From the NCBI RefSeq assembly GCF_965221945.1, contig NZ_OZ244925.1:3162001-3226000 (forward strand): a stretch of DNA of 64,000 nt. The letters are read 5' to 3'. Shown here in pieces: positions 52,811-63,596 of this stretch (the first letter of the stretch is position 1; each line of letters begins with the position of its first letter). The notes beneath the pieces were generated by a model that searched no databases, was not told the origin of the DNA, and saw nothing but the letters and a program-made list of their open reading frames with translations. The translations under genes and the position numbers were made by a program. Source of the stretch: Poriferisodalis sp965221945 (lineage in GTDB: Bacteria; Actinomycetota; Acidimicrobiia; Acidimicrobiales; Poriferisodalaceae).

Positions 52811-53383
52811 TCATCCAGCGGCGGAGTTGCGGCGACGCAGGTGCGGGATCGTGAGTACCGAGCAGGCGTCGCGCTCGATGTCGTAGCTCAGCGCCCGGAC
52901 GGCATCAGCGATGTCCCACCAGGCCACCTCGTCAACTTCGCCGGGATCGCCCTTCAGCCGCTTCGGCATCTTCGCCGGCGTCATCGCGTAGAACAGCACG
53001 ATCTTCGGCACCTGGTCGCCAATCAGGTAGCTGACCGGATACGGCGCCGAAGTGATCGCGCATCGCACCCCGGTCTCCTCTCGGACTTCGCGCAGCGCCG
53101 CCTCGGCCCAGGTCTCGCCGCGCTTGAGGTGCCCCTTGGGCAGCGACCAGTCGTCGTAGCGAGGGCGGTGCACCACCAACACCGAACCCTCGTGGCACAC
53201 CACGCCTCCGGCTGCCCGGTCCATGGGAGCGTTGGAATAGCGACCCCACTCGACGTGACGGCGGCGAGGCTTTGCCGACGCCTCGGAGGGGATGTTCTTC
53301 TGGTCCTTCCTTGCGGACCCCTTCTTCGAAGACCGCTTCTCCGACAACCGCTTCTCCGACAACTCAGGCATGTCCTGTGCCAC
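52811..53383 (-). CDS. NUDIX hydrolase
   Basis: 190 aa. Complete Nudix box: GHLKRGETWAEAALREVREE, then TG (GX5EX7REXXEEXG). A Lys/Ser-rich N-terminal tail of about 45 residues contains the repeat LSEKRLSEKR encoded by a 15-bp direct repeat. The core begins at AAGGVVCHEGSVLVVHRPRY. The family cleaves nucleoside diphosphate-X compounds; the substrate is not predictable. Confidence 0.9.
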   Translation of the reverse strand: MAQDMPELSEKRLSEKRSSKKGSARKDQKNIPSEASAKPRRRHVEWGRYSNAPMDRAAGGVVCHEGSVLVVHRPRYDDWSLPKGHLKRGETWAEAALREVREETGVRCAITSAPYPVSYLIGDQVPKIVLFYAMTPAKMPKRLKGDPGEVDEVAWWDIADAVRALSYDIERDACSVLTIPHLRRRNSAAG

Positions 53384-53457
53384 GGTTCGTGTCTAGCGTG
53401 TCTGCGCCAGCCGCGGCGTGCTTGTCGGGCCAACAGAACTCAGCACGAGGATTCATT

Positions 53458-54543
53458 ATGGACTTGGGGATTTGCATCGCATCGCACATCGGCGACCTGG
53501 AGTACGTCACGCGCGCTGAAGAGCTCGGCTACACCCATGCCTGGTTCGCCGACAGCCACATGCTGTGGTCGGACTGCTACGCCACGCTGGCACTCGCGGC
53601 CGAGCGGACCAGCACGATTCAGCTCGGCACCGGCGTATCGGTCTCCGGCACTCGTCCCGCACCCGTGACGGCGGCTTCGATCGCCACCATCAACGCGCTC
53701 GCTCCGGGCCGGACGTTCCTGGGCATCGGCACGGGCAACACAGCGATGCGAATCATGGGGCACAAGCCGCAGCGCATCGCCGAATTCGACCGGTATCTCG
53801 CGGCGCTGCGGCCGCTGCTGCGTGGCGAGGAAGCCATCCATCACTTCGGCGGCACCGCCGAGCCGATCCGTCACATCATGCCCGACGCCGGTTTCGTCAA
53901 CTTCGACGATCCGATCCCGCTGTACATCTCGGGCTTCGGGCCGCGTTCGCTGGGTCTTGCGGGCCAGTACGGCGACGGCGCAGTCCTGTCGGTGCCGCCC
54001 GACGGCTCGGCCACCGCACGTGTGTGGGAGTTCATCGAAGCCGGCGCCGCCGAGGCGGGCCGCACGATTGACCGCAGCGACTATCTGATGTGCTCGCTCA
54101 CGACCATCGTGGTGCTGAACGACGGCGAGACGCTGGCTAGCCAGCGCGAGCGCGTGTACCACGAGGCCGGAGCGTTCGCGATGGCCTCAGTGCATTACTC
54201 CTACGACCAGTACCGCCAATACGGCCGTGCTCCCGGCACCCGGCTGGAAGCCATCTGGGACGAGTATTGCGCGATGCTCGACGACACCGACCCCGAACGC
54301 ATCCACCAGCGGATCCATGCCGGTCACAACTGCTGGGTGCTGCCAGAGGAAACTCAGTTCCTGACCGACGAGCTCATCGACGCCACCTGCCTTGTTGGCA
54401 CTGGCGAGGTGGTCACCGAGCGCCTGATGGACCTGGGCGAGCGCGGGCTCGACCAGATCATGATCCTGCCGAACTTCGACCCTCGCTACGAAGTACTCGA
54501 GCGAGTCGGCCGCGAGATCCTCCCTCTATTACAGGCCGACTAG
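53458..54543 (+). CDS. LLM-class (luciferase-like, probably F420-dependent) oxidoreductase
   Basis: 361 aa from ATG 53458. TIM-barrel bacterial-luciferase family: AEELGYTHAWFADSHMLWSD, IQLGTGVSVSGTRPAPVTA, ALAPGRTFLGIGTGNTAMR, PLYISGFGPRSLGLAGQYGDG. Many actinobacterial members use coenzyme F420. Substrate unknown. It is not obviously linked to its neighbours (divergent from NUDIX, upstream of rpmB). Confidence 0.88.
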   Translation: MDLGICIASHIGDLEYVTRAEELGYTHAWFADSHMLWSDCYATLALAAERTSTIQLGTGVSVSGTRPAPVTAASIATINALAPGRTFLGIGTGNTAMRIMGHKPQRIAEFDRYLAALRPLLRGEEAIHHFGGTAEPIRHIMPDAGFVNFDDPIPLYISGFGPRSLGLAGQYGDGAVLSVPPDGSATARVWEFIEAGAAEAGRTIDRSDYLMCSLTTIVVLNDGETLASQRERVYHEAGAFAMASVHYSYDQYRQYGRAPGTRLEAIWDEYCAMLDDTDPERIHQRIHAGHNCWVLPEETQFLTDELIDATCLVGTGEVVTERLMDLGERGLDQIMILPNFDPRYEVLERVGREILPLLQAD

Positions 54544-54596
54544 CACGACGATGCGCGCCGACAGAACAGCGCATCGCACGACGATGCGCGCCGACA
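54543..54596. repeat. Duplicated 21-bp segment upstream of rpmB
   Basis: GCACGACGATGCGCGCCGAC plus A occurs at 54543-54563 and exactly again at 54576-54596. CGATGCGC (54549-54556) also pairs with GCGCATCG (54569-54576), giving an 8-bp stem. The block fills most of the gap between the oxidoreductase stop and rpmB and may be terminator or rpmB leader structure. Confidence 0.7.
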
Positions 54597-54648
54597 CTTC
54601 GGTAGCCTCGTGCGCTGCTGTCAAGCCCACCCGCTGGAGATGCTGGGA

Positions 54649-54885
54649 ATGAGCAACATCTGCCAAGTCACCGGTCGTCGGCCGCATTCGGGCTTCAACG
54701 TGTCCCACTCGCACCGCCGCACGAAGCGCTGGTTTAAGCCGAACATTCAGCGGAAGCGTTTCTGGGTGCCCAACGAGCACCGCTGGGTGACGCTGACGGT
54801 CAGCGCCAAGGGCATCAAGACCATCAACAAGCGCGGCATCGAGTCGGTGGTTGCTGACCTGCGCCGGCGTGGGGAGAAGATCTGA
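54649..54885 (+). CDS. rpmB: 50S ribosomal protein L28
   Basis: 78 aa. SNICQVTGRRPHSGFNVSHS, then HRRTKRWFKPNIQRKRFWVP are L28 hallmarks. It lacks the CxxC zinc pairs, so it is the zinc-independent type. ATG 54649 is preferred over in-frame ATG 54640. Coupled to rpmG by TGATG. Confidence 0.95.
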   Translation: MSNICQVTGRRPHSGFNVSHSHRRTKRWFKPNIQRKRFWVPNEHRWVTLTVSAKGIKTINKRGIESVVADLRRRGEKI

Positions 54886-55049
54886 TGCCCAAGAGCGACA
54901 AGCGGCCGGTCATCAAGCTGAAGTCAACCGAAGGCAGCGGCTACACGTACTCGACGCGCAAGAACAAGACGAACACCCGCGACCGCATCGAGTTGCGCAA
55001 GTACGACCCGGTGCTTCGTCGCCACGTCATCTTCAGAGAAGAACGCTGA
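54885..55049 (+). CDS. rpmG: 50S ribosomal protein L33
   Basis: 54 aa: MPKSDKRPVIKLKSTEGSGY, then TYSTRKNKTNTRDRIELRKY, then DPVLRRHVIFREER. Standard L33 without zinc cysteines. Its ATG overlaps the L28 stop (TGATG). L28 and L33 often travel together as zinc-free versions. Confidence 0.95.
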   Translation: MPKSDKRPVIKLKSTEGSGYTYSTRKNKTNTRDRIELRKYDPVLRRHVIFREER

Positions 55050-55083
55050 GCGGCGCCGGAGATTTCTGATTGCGCGCATCGTC

Positions 55084-56373
55084 ATGCGATGCGCCGACCG
55101 GCCTCGAATGACACAAGCGCGGCCGACGCGCCTGAGCCTGCGGGCAGCGCGGCGCCTCGCCATTGGCGCCCAGGGGTTGGCGGCACCGCTGCCAGCCGCC
55201 CGCCTCGATGTCCGGCACCTGCGCACGGCCATGAACCGCATGGGTCTGCTGCAGATCGACGCCGTCAGCGTGCTGGCACGCTCACACCTGCTGGTGTTGC
55301 GGGCCCGGCTCGGCGGCAGCCATGAGGCCGCACTGGGGCTGCTGGAAAGGGCGGCATACCCACGCCAGCCCGAGCGGCGCGAGCTCACGGAGTATTGGGG
55401 CCATGAGGCCTCGTTCGTGCGGGTCCGCGACTGGCCGCTGTACCGCTGGCGCATGCGGCGGGGCTCCGAGGGCGAGATGTGGCCCCTGTACGTCCGATTC
55501 GAGCGCGACGAGCGAGCGCGCATCGACGACGTCATCGGATGGCTCGCCAGCAACGGGCCTGCCACGTCTTCTGAGCTGGATTCGGCAATGGGCTGGGGTC
55601 CCGGCGTGCGCGGTCCTTGGGGCACGCGCAGCAACGCCAAGTTGGCGCTGGGCTGGCTGTTCTGGGCTGGCCACGTGGGGGTGGCAGCGCGTGTCGGTTT
55701 CACACGGCGCTACGACCTGATCGAACGAGTGCTGCCCGGTGATGTGCTGCCACGCGACATCGACGAACCGGACGCACATCGGGCGTTGCTGTGTCAGGCG
55801 GCGGCGTGTCTGGGCATTGCGACAGCCGATGATCTGATCGACTACCACCGACTGCCCAAGCGCATTGCGCGGGCGCGTCTGGGTGAATTGACCGAAGACG
55901 GTGCCTTGTGCGAAAGGGCGGTCGAGGGCTGGGACGTTCCCGCGTACGTTCCCGCAGACGTTCAGCTCGCCCGTAAGCGTTCCCGTTCTGTGCTGCTCAG
56001 CCCCTTCGATCCCCTGGTGTGGTACCGCCCGCGCGCTGAACGGCTCTTCGGGTTCCACTACCGGATCGAGATCTACACGCCCAAGGCGAAGCGTCAGTAC
56101 GGCTACTTCGTACTGCCGTTCCTGCACGACGACGCCCTCGTAGCACGGCTTGACCTGCGCTTCGACCGCGAGCGCGGACGGCTCGAGGTACCCGCCGCTT
56201 GGGCCGAGCCAGGGTGGTGGCCCACCGGCATCACCGCCGAAGACCGAGCGCTCGAGGCCTTGGCGACAGAACTGCGCTCGCTGTCGGCGTGGTGCGGAGG
56301 TGAGGGTGTATCGGTGGAGCCCCGCGGCGACCTCGCTGACCGACTTCGCGTGGCACTGGGCCGCGCTGATTGA
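55084..56373 (+). CDS. YcaQ-like winged-helix DNA glycosylase family protein
   Basis: 429 aa. LSLRAARRLAIGAQGL, MGLLQIDAVSVLARSHLLVL, LTEYWGHEASFV, SELDS winged-helix block, LLSPFDPLVWYRPRAERLFG, then FHYRIEIYTPKAKRQYGYFV, are conserved blocks of the crosslink-repair glycosylase YcaQ/AlkZ family. QIDAVSV holds the AlkZ-type active-site QΦD motif. Probably repairs DNA interstrand crosslinks or alkylated bases. GTG/ATG choice of start is uncertain by about 9 residues. Confidence 0.87.
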   Translation: MRCADRPRMTQARPTRLSLRAARRLAIGAQGLAAPLPAARLDVRHLRTAMNRMGLLQIDAVSVLARSHLLVLRARLGGSHEAALGLLERAAYPRQPERRELTEYWGHEASFVRVRDWPLYRWRMRRGSEGEMWPLYVRFERDERARIDDVIGWLASNGPATSSELDSAMGWGPGVRGPWGTRSNAKLALGWLFWAGHVGVAARVGFTRRYDLIERVLPGDVLPRDIDEPDAHRALLCQAAACLGIATADDLIDYHRLPKRIARARLGELTEDGALCERAVEGWDVPAYVPADVQLARKRSRSVLLSPFDPLVWYRPRAERLFGFHYRIEIYTPKAKRQYGYFVLPFLHDDALVARLDLRFDRERGRLEVPAAWAEPGWWPTGITAEDRALEALATELRSLSAWCGGEGVSVEPRGDLADRLRVALGRAD

Positions 56374-56456
56374 TGATCGAGGTGGCTATCGTTGCTGCTC
56401 TTGCACCAGCAGGGACCTCGGCCCCAACGCTGGTGCAAGCACACAGCAATACAGCT

Positions 56457-56531
56457 GGTCCCGTGGTGAAGTCTGGAGTTCACGCTGGCCTGTCAAGCCA
56501 GAGGTCGCGGGTTCAAATCCCGTCGGGACCG
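56457..56531 (+). tRNA. tRNA-Asp (anticodon GTC)
   Basis: 75 nt. Acceptor GGTCCCG/CGGGACC, anticodon arm CTGGC-CTGTCAA-GCCAG (GTC, Asp), T-arm CGCGGGTTCAAATCCCGT, discriminator G. Followed after 1 bp by tRNA-Phe, so both are cut from one transcript. Confidence 0.94.
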
Positions 56532-56532
56532 C

Positions 56533-56605
56533 GGTCGGGTAGCTCAGTTGGCAGAGCGCGCGCCTGAAAAGCGTGAGGTCACCGGATCGACGCCGGTCCC
56601 GACCA
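56533..56605 (+). tRNA. tRNA-Phe (anticodon GAA)
   Basis: 73 nt. Acceptor GGTCGGG/CCCGACC, D-stem GCTC/GAGC, anticodon loop CTGAAAA (GAA, Phe), T-arm ACCGG-ATCGACG-CCGGT, discriminator A. Position 54 of the T-loop is A rather than T. A T-run follows directly. Confidence 0.94.
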
Positions 56606-56611
56606 CTTTTT

Positions 56612-56638
56612 GCGAGTGCAAGGCTCCGCCGCACTCGC
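56612..56638. terminator. Hairpin between tRNA-Phe and the malic enzyme gene
   Basis: GCGAGTGC (56612-56619) pairs with GCACTCGC (56631-56638), loop 11 nt, in the 38-bp gap of the convergent units. TTTTT precedes rather than follows it on the plus strand, so it is not a canonical terminator in either direction, but it is well placed to end both. Confidence 0.45.
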
Positions 56639-56643
56639 GAGCC

Positions 56644-58065
<1,422 letters not shown>

Positions 58066-58112
58066 CAGTGCTCCTGGCGCGGCTGCAGCGCTGGCAGGGT
58101 ATTGGGCGCCGG

Positions 58113-59210
58113 CTAGGTATCAGGGTTGACGAGGCGGGCGGTGCCGGTACCAGGCCCGATTTCGCCGATCATCCAAGCCTCGTAGCCCGCAGCGTGAGCC
58201 GTGGCGACCGCAGCATCTGCTTGTGAAGGCGGCACAGCAACCACCATGCCGATCCCCAGGTTGAAGACGCGTTCCATCTCCGAAGGCATCACCGGTCCGG
58301 TGCTGGCGATGTGGCTGAAGATGGTCGGCGCCGGCCAGGTGCCGCGCCGGACCACGGCGTCGGCGGCGGGTCCCAGCATGCGCGCCACGTTGGCGGCCAG
58401 TCCCCCGCCCGTGATGTGGGCGGCCCCACGAGCATCGCACTCGGTGAAGAGCGCTAGCACCGTCGGGGCGTAGATGACCGACGGCGCCAGCAGCTCGTCG
58501 CCCAGCGTGCGATCGGCACCTGGCCAAGCCGGCGCATCGAGCAGGCCCGGCTCGGGCGGGCTGCCGAGCAGGACGCGGCGGGCGAGGCTGTAGCCGTTGC
58601 ATCGCAACCCGCCCGATGCCAGCCCAACGAGCACAGCGGGTTCCCCGGTGAGCGGTCGAGGCAGCCGCGCGCGCTCGGCGACGCCCACAGCGAAGCCGGC
58701 GATGTCAACCTCTCCGGGTGCGAGCGCATCGGGATGCTCCGCTAGCTCGCCACCGACCAGGGCACAGCCGGCGCTGCGGCAGCCGGCCGCCAAGCCGGAC
58801 ACAATCGCCTCGACGACATCGGGCTCGAGTCGCCCCGCAGTGATCTGATCGTGGAACAGCAAGGGCTGCGCGCCGAGCGTGACGATGTCGTCGACGCACA
58901 TGGCCACCACATCGATCCCGATGGTGTCCCAGCGGCCAAGCGCCGCGGCGATGAGCGGCTTGGTGCCGGCACCGTCGTTCGCACTCACCAGCACCGGTTC
59001 GGTGAAGCCGTCCGGCAGCGCCGTGACCGCGCCGAAGGCCCCGATGTCGCTCAGCACTTCTGGCCGGAACGTGCTGCGAGCGTGCGGCGCCAATCGGCGG
59101 ACCGCTTCGTCGCCGGCTGCGATGCTCACCCCTGCTGTCTCATACGTCAACGGCCCCGTGTCGCTGGCCGCGGTGATGCCGGCAGGCGTGGCGACAGGTT
59201 CGTCTGTCAT
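58113..59210 (-). CDS. purM: Phosphoribosylformylglycinamidine cyclo-ligase (AIR synthetase)
   Basis: 365 aa from ATG 59210, overlapping purF as ATGA. LTYETAGVSIAAGDEAVRRL, VSANDGAGTKPLIA, GIDVVAMCVDDIVTLGAQPL, CALVGGELAEHPD and the C-terminal HITGGGLAANVARMLGP are PurM blocks. The usual DGVGTK reads DGAGTK. It closes FGAM to AIR in purine synthesis. Confidence 0.95.
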   Translation of the reverse strand: MTDEPVATPAGITAASDTGPLTYETAGVSIAAGDEAVRRLAPHARSTFRPEVLSDIGAFGAVTALPDGFTEPVLVSANDGAGTKPLIAAALGRWDTIGIDVVAMCVDDIVTLGAQPLLFHDQITAGRLEPDVVEAIVSGLAAGCRSAGCALVGGELAEHPDALAPGEVDIAGFAVGVAERARLPRPLTGEPAVLVGLASGGLRCNGYSLARRVLLGSPPEPGLLDAPAWPGADRTLGDELLAPSVIYAPTVLALFTECDARGAAHITGGGLAANVARMLGPAADAVVRRGTWPAPTIFSHIASTGPVMPSEMERVFNLGIGMVVAVPPSQADAAVATAHAAGYEAWMIGEIGPGTGTARLVNPDT

Positions 59211-60754
59211 CCCGCGACGGATCCCGCGACGGCGGCCGGTTGTACGCTGCCCGTCGCGATGAGCGAGCGGCTGGGCTCGCTGGCGCCGCCGCCGAAGACT
59301 TCCGCTCGTGCCTGAGCGCCAATCTCGACCGGGTATGCACCCGTCAGGCATGCATGGCAGAAACCGCCGCCCGGCACGCCGGTTGCTTCGATGAGCTGGT
59401 CGAGGCTGAGGTAGGACAGCGAGTCGACCCCCAGGAACGCCTCGATCTGTTCCAGATCGCGGTTCGCCGCCAGCAACTCATCGGACGTGCCCGTGTCCAT
59501 GCCGTAGAAGCACGGCCAGCGGTACGGGGGCGAGGAGATGCGCAGGTGCACCTCGGTGGCGCCAGCCCCGCGCAGCAAGTCCACGATGGATCGAGTGGTG
59601 GTGCCCCGCACGATCGAATCGTCGACCACCACGAGCCGGCGCCCGTCGATGTTGGAGCTGATCGGATTTAGCTTCGTTCGTACACCCAGCGACCGGACGA
59701 GCGGGTTCGGAGTGATGAACGTGCGACCGATGTAGCGGTTCTTGACCAGTCCGTCGCCGTAGGCAATTCCGCTGGCGCGTGCGTAGCCCTGTGCTGCGGG
59801 AATGCCCGATTCGGGTACAGGCATGACCAAGTCGGCCTCGACTGGCGCATTGGTCGCCAGGTGGGCCCCCATGCGCTGGCGTGCAACGTGGACGTTCTGT
59901 CCGGCCAGGGTGGTGTCGGGACGCGAGAAATACACGAATTCGAAGACGCACAGGCGCGAGGGCGCGCCTTCGCCAGCCCTTCCGCCGCCTGCGAAAGGCC
60001 ACAGTGAGCGGCACCCGGCTGCGTCGATGATGATCATCTCGCCCGGCTGAATCTCGCGCTCGAACGATGCCCCGACAACCTCCAGCGCGGGATTTTCCGA
60101 AGCCAGCACCCAACCACCGTCAAGGCGCCCGACGCACAACGGCCAGATGCCGTGCGGGTCGCGAACCCCAATCAGGCGGTCGCGGTCGGCAACCACGAAC
60201 GTGAATCCGCCGCGCAGGCTGGGCAGCACGTGTGCCAGCGCCTCGGCCACCGCCTCGCGCGGCCGGGTGCGGGTTGTCTGCGGGGTAGCGGTGACGCGCT
60301 GCGCTATCAGCTCAGCGACCAAGTCGCTGTCGCTGGTGACGACGCCGTCCAGCATCCCTGACGAGGTCGCCAGCTCAGCCGTGTTGGTGAGGTTTCCGTT
60401 GTGACCCAGGGCGAACTCGGTTCCATCGAGACCGCGGTAGAACGGCTGCGCCGCCCGCCACGAGCTGGAACCCGTCGTGGAGTAGCGGGTGTGACCGATG
60501 GCGAGGTCGCCTTCGAGTCCCGCCAGCACGCGGTCGTCGAAGGCGCTGGCCACCAGGCCCATGTCCTTCACCACCGTGATGTGCGTGCCATCGGACACTG
60601 CGATGCCGGCCGATTCCTGCCCACGGTGCTGCAGTGCGTACAGCCCGAGGTAGCACAGGTGAGCGACCGGTCCACCCGGCAGGTACACGCCGAAGACACC
60701 GCAGGCCTCGCGCGGCTTGATGAGATCCACGCCTTCGTCGGGAGCCTCGCTCAT
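59207..60754 (-). CDS. purF: Amidophosphoribosyltransferase
   Basis: 515 aa from ATG 60754. CGVFGVYLPGG gives the Ntn-type catalytic Cys exposed after propeptide removal. YALQHRGQESAGIAV, GHTRYSTTGSS and the PRPP site VVVDDSIVRGTTTRSIV follow. Cysteines in CVFEFVYFSRPDT, WPCFYGMD and GGGFCHACLTG are those of the [4Fe-4S] form. It commits PRPP to purine synthesis. Overlaps purL and purM as ATGA. Confidence 0.96.
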   Translation of the reverse strand: MSEAPDEGVDLIKPREACGVFGVYLPGGPVAHLCYLGLYALQHRGQESAGIAVSDGTHITVVKDMGLVASAFDDRVLAGLEGDLAIGHTRYSTTGSSSWRAAQPFYRGLDGTEFALGHNGNLTNTAELATSSGMLDGVVTSDSDLVAELIAQRVTATPQTTRTRPREAVAEALAHVLPSLRGGFTFVVADRDRLIGVRDPHGIWPLCVGRLDGGWVLASENPALEVVGASFEREIQPGEMIIIDAAGCRSLWPFAGGGRAGEGAPSRLCVFEFVYFSRPDTTLAGQNVHVARQRMGAHLATNAPVEADLVMPVPESGIPAAQGYARASGIAYGDGLVKNRYIGRTFITPNPLVRSLGVRTKLNPISSNIDGRRLVVVDDSIVRGTTTRSIVDLLRGAGATEVHLRISSPPYRWPCFYGMDTGTSDELLAANRDLEQIEAFLGVDSLSYLSLDQLIEATGVPGGGFCHACLTGAYPVEIGAQARAEVFGGGASEPSRSLIATGSVQPAAVAGSVAG

Positions 60755-63081
60755 GCCGCTGCTCCATCGATCGGCCCCGCGAACGATTGGGGCAAGGCGC
60801 CGCGCCACCCGGCGACGGTGTCGGCGAGCGCAAGGTCGATGTCGTAGCCGGGCTCCCCACGGCGGCCGATCTGCACCCTCGATCCGCCGAATCGGCCAAG
60901 GCGGCGGCACTCGACGCCCGCCGACGAAGCCACACGCGCAAGGCGTTCGACGTCACCCCCTTCGACGGCCGCCAGGACGCGACCCGGTGGCTCTGCGAAC
61001 AACGTACGGACCGCGGGCGCAGATGCTCCAAGCGGCGGGATCCGGGCTTGCACGCCCGCGCCCCCGCGGCAGCACATCTCTGCAATGGCCAACCCAATCC
61101 CCCCGTCAGAGACATCGTGGGCGAACTGGATGAGCTTGTCCCGCACCGCTGCGGCCACGAAGCGGGCGGTTGCGACCGCACCGGGGAGGTCGATCACCGG
61201 CAACGCCCCGTCTCGGCAGTGGCGGCGTTCCCATGCCCACCGGCTGCCGCCGAGCGGGACCGGCTGCGCCGAGGGGGCTTGCGGCCCGCGAATGTTGCCG
61301 GGCGCAACCTCGGGCGCAGCCAGGAGCACGAGTTCGGTCCCAGCTCGCAAGCTGTCGGGGACCGGCGGCCGCACGAGTTCAGGGTGGATACCGATCATGC
61401 ACACCACCGGCGTCGGAGCGATATTGATGCCGTTGGTCTCGTTGTAGAGGCTGACGTTGCCTCCGACGACCGGTATACCCAACGCATCGCAGGCTTCGGT
61501 CATGCCGTCAATGGCCTCTGACAGCTGCCACATCACCTCGGGATGCGTCGGATTGCCGAAATTGAGGCAGTTCACGAGTGCGAGCGGATCAGCCCCGACG
61601 CAGGCAAGGTTCATCGCCGATTCGATCACGACCATGGCAGTGCCCCGGCCAGGATCAGCATCGCACCAGCGATGATTGCCGTCGACCGAGACCGCCAGGC
61701 CCCGGCCCGTGGGCGTGCCGGAGCGGGGGTCGCGCAATCGCAGCAGCGTGGCGTCGTGGCCGGGACCGACGACCGTGTTGCAGAACAGCTGATGGTCGTA
61801 CTGCCGGTACACCCAGAGCGGATCCGCCAGCATCGCCAGCAGATCCCCCGCACACTCGCCCGGGCTGACGTCGCCCGAGCCGGTGGCTGGGTCGACGTCC
61901 CGGCGTGCCGCCATGTCGGCGGGCGGCCGCATGGGCCGGTCATACGTCGGTGCGTCGTCGTGCAACGTGGCGGCAGGAATCTCGGCGAGAACCTCGCCGT
62001 CGGCACCGTCGCGCACACGCAGCATCCCGTCGCCGGTCACACGCCCGACGACCGTTGCCGTCACTTCCCACGCTTCGCAGATCGCGCGCACCTGATCAAC
62101 GTTGCCCGGCGAGACAATCGCCAGCATTCGCTCCTGAGATTCCGACGTCATGATTTCGAACGGGACCATGCCGACTTGGCGCAACGGCACCGCGGTGACA
62201 TCAACCTCCATGCCGGTCCCGCCCCGTGAAGCTGTCTCGCTCGCGGCGCAGGTCAACCCGGCTCCACCAAGGTCTTGGATTCCGCTGACGAGTCCTGCAT
62301 CGAGCATCTCCAAGCATGCCTCGATGAGACGCTTCTCCTCAAAGGGATCGCCGACCTGAACGCTCGGCCGTTTGGCTGTGTCGTCGACTCCTTCGTCGAA
62401 GCCCGCAGACGCCAGCACACTGACGCCCCCAATTCCATCGCGACCCGTGCTCGCGCCCATCAGGACAGCCAAGCTGCCCACTTCGGTCGCACGACCCAAG
62501 ACAAGACGCTCCGTCGGCATGATCCCGAGTGCGGCCACATTGACGAGCGGATTGTCGCGATAGGTCTCACACGACACGAACTCGCCCACAATGGTGGGAA
62601 CACCGACGCTATTGCCATAACCAGATATCCCGCTGACGATTCCCTCAGCGATCCAATTGCTTCGTGGCTCGTCAAGTGGTCCGACGCGCAAGGGATCGGC
62701 TAAGGCAATAGGTCGCGCGCCCATGGTGAAAATGTCGCGCAAGATGCCCCCGACTCCGGTCGCCGCACCTTGATACGGCTCGATAGCCGAGGGGTGGTTA
62801 TGGCTCTCGATGCGCAATGCAACGGCGATCCCGTCGCCCACATCGACTACCCCCGCGTTCTCACCGGGACCGACGAGCACACACGGCGCCTCAGTTGGCA
62901 AACGAGCAAGATGCCGACGCGATGACTTGTACGAACAATGTTCCGACCACATGACTGCATACATCGCGAGCTCAAGATGATTTGGCTCGCGGTCCAGAAG
63001 TTCGGAGATGCGGTTGTATTCAGGGTCAGTGAGACCGAGCGCCACATGAATGCTCGAAGAAGTGGGAGACACTGCAGTCAC
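60751..63081 (-). CDS. purL: Phosphoribosylformylglycinamidine synthase subunit PurL
   Basis: 776 aa from GTG 63081, small-type PurL. MWSEHCSYKSSRRHL, VALRIESHNHPSAIEPYQGA, GVGGILRDIFTMGARPIA, SVLASAGFDEG and the C-terminal VIDLPGAVATARFVAA, then FAHDVSDGGIGLAIAEM, are typical. It works with PurQ and PurS. Base composition falls in its 5' third (beyond about 62.2 kb) compared with the rest. Confidence 0.96.
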   Translation of the reverse strand: MTAVSPTSSSIHVALGLTDPEYNRISELLDREPNHLELAMYAVMWSEHCSYKSSRRHLARLPTEAPCVLVGPGENAGVVDVGDGIAVALRIESHNHPSAIEPYQGAATGVGGILRDIFTMGARPIALADPLRVGPLDEPRSNWIAEGIVSGISGYGNSVGVPTIVGEFVSCETYRDNPLVNVAALGIMPTERLVLGRATEVGSLAVLMGASTGRDGIGGVSVLASAGFDEGVDDTAKRPSVQVGDPFEEKRLIEACLEMLDAGLVSGIQDLGGAGLTCAASETASRGGTGMEVDVTAVPLRQVGMVPFEIMTSESQERMLAIVSPGNVDQVRAICEAWEVTATVVGRVTGDGMLRVRDGADGEVLAEIPAATLHDDAPTYDRPMRPPADMAARRDVDPATGSGDVSPGECAGDLLAMLADPLWVYRQYDHQLFCNTVVGPGHDATLLRLRDPRSGTPTGRGLAVSVDGNHRWCDADPGRGTAMVVIESAMNLACVGADPLALVNCLNFGNPTHPEVMWQLSEAIDGMTEACDALGIPVVGGNVSLYNETNGINIAPTPVVCMIGIHPELVRPPVPDSLRAGTELVLLAAPEVAPGNIRGPQAPSAQPVPLGGSRWAWERRHCRDGALPVIDLPGAVATARFVAAAVRDKLIQFAHDVSDGGIGLAIAEMCCRGGAGVQARIPPLGASAPAVRTLFAEPPGRVLAAVEGGDVERLARVASSAGVECRRLGRFGGSRVQIGRRGEPGYDIDLALADTVAGWRGALPQSFAGPIDGAAA

Positions 63082-63143
63082 ATCAACCGGTCACATCGAC
63101 TCTGGGACATACAACTGGGTTGCGAACGTGCTATACAAGCACC

Positions 63144-63545
63144 ATGAGCGAACGAACAATGTCCGACGAGCACAAGGCTGCAATTGCTGCTGGGCGCATC
63201 GAAGCCGCTGCAGTGCGCGACTATCTTGAGGCCCTCGAAACGCATCGGCCGCGGCCGGGTCGCCGACAGAGCACCGAGTCGTTGAATGCCAAGAAGGACG
63301 CAATTGATACCCAGATTGCCGAGGCAAAGCCGATCAAGCGCCTGCTCTTGATGCAAGAACGCCGGGACGTTGAAGCGGCTATTGAGGCGTTGCAGGTCGA
63401 ACCCGATATGGCTTCCGTCGAAGAGGGCTTTGTCACCCACGCCGTCAACTACGGGCAACGCAAGGGAATACAGTACGCCACTTGGCGTGAATTCGGCGTC
63501 CCAGCAGAAATGCTGGCCCGTGCGGGAATCACACGGGGCGGCTGA
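63144..63545 (+). CDS. Conserved actinobacterial coiled-coil hypothetical protein
   Basis: 133 aa from ATG 63144. MSERTMSDEHKAAIAAGRIE, AVRDYLEALETHRPRPGRRQ, then a charged helical region (DAIDTQIAEAKPIKRLLLMQ) and a C-terminal VTHAVNYGQRKGIQYATWRE, then FGVPAEML. This N-terminus recurs in a family of small actinobacterial proteins of unknown role. It lies on the opposite strand between purQ and purL. Confidence 0.75.
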   Translation: MSERTMSDEHKAAIAAGRIEAAAVRDYLEALETHRPRPGRRQSTESLNAKKDAIDTQIAEAKPIKRLLLMQERRDVEAAIEALQVEPDMASVEEGFVTHAVNYGQRKGIQYATWREFGVPAEMLARAGITRGG

Positions 63546-63596
63546 CACTTCAGACCATCCCAGCCACAGCGCAAGAAGCTTGGATCATAGTACCTA

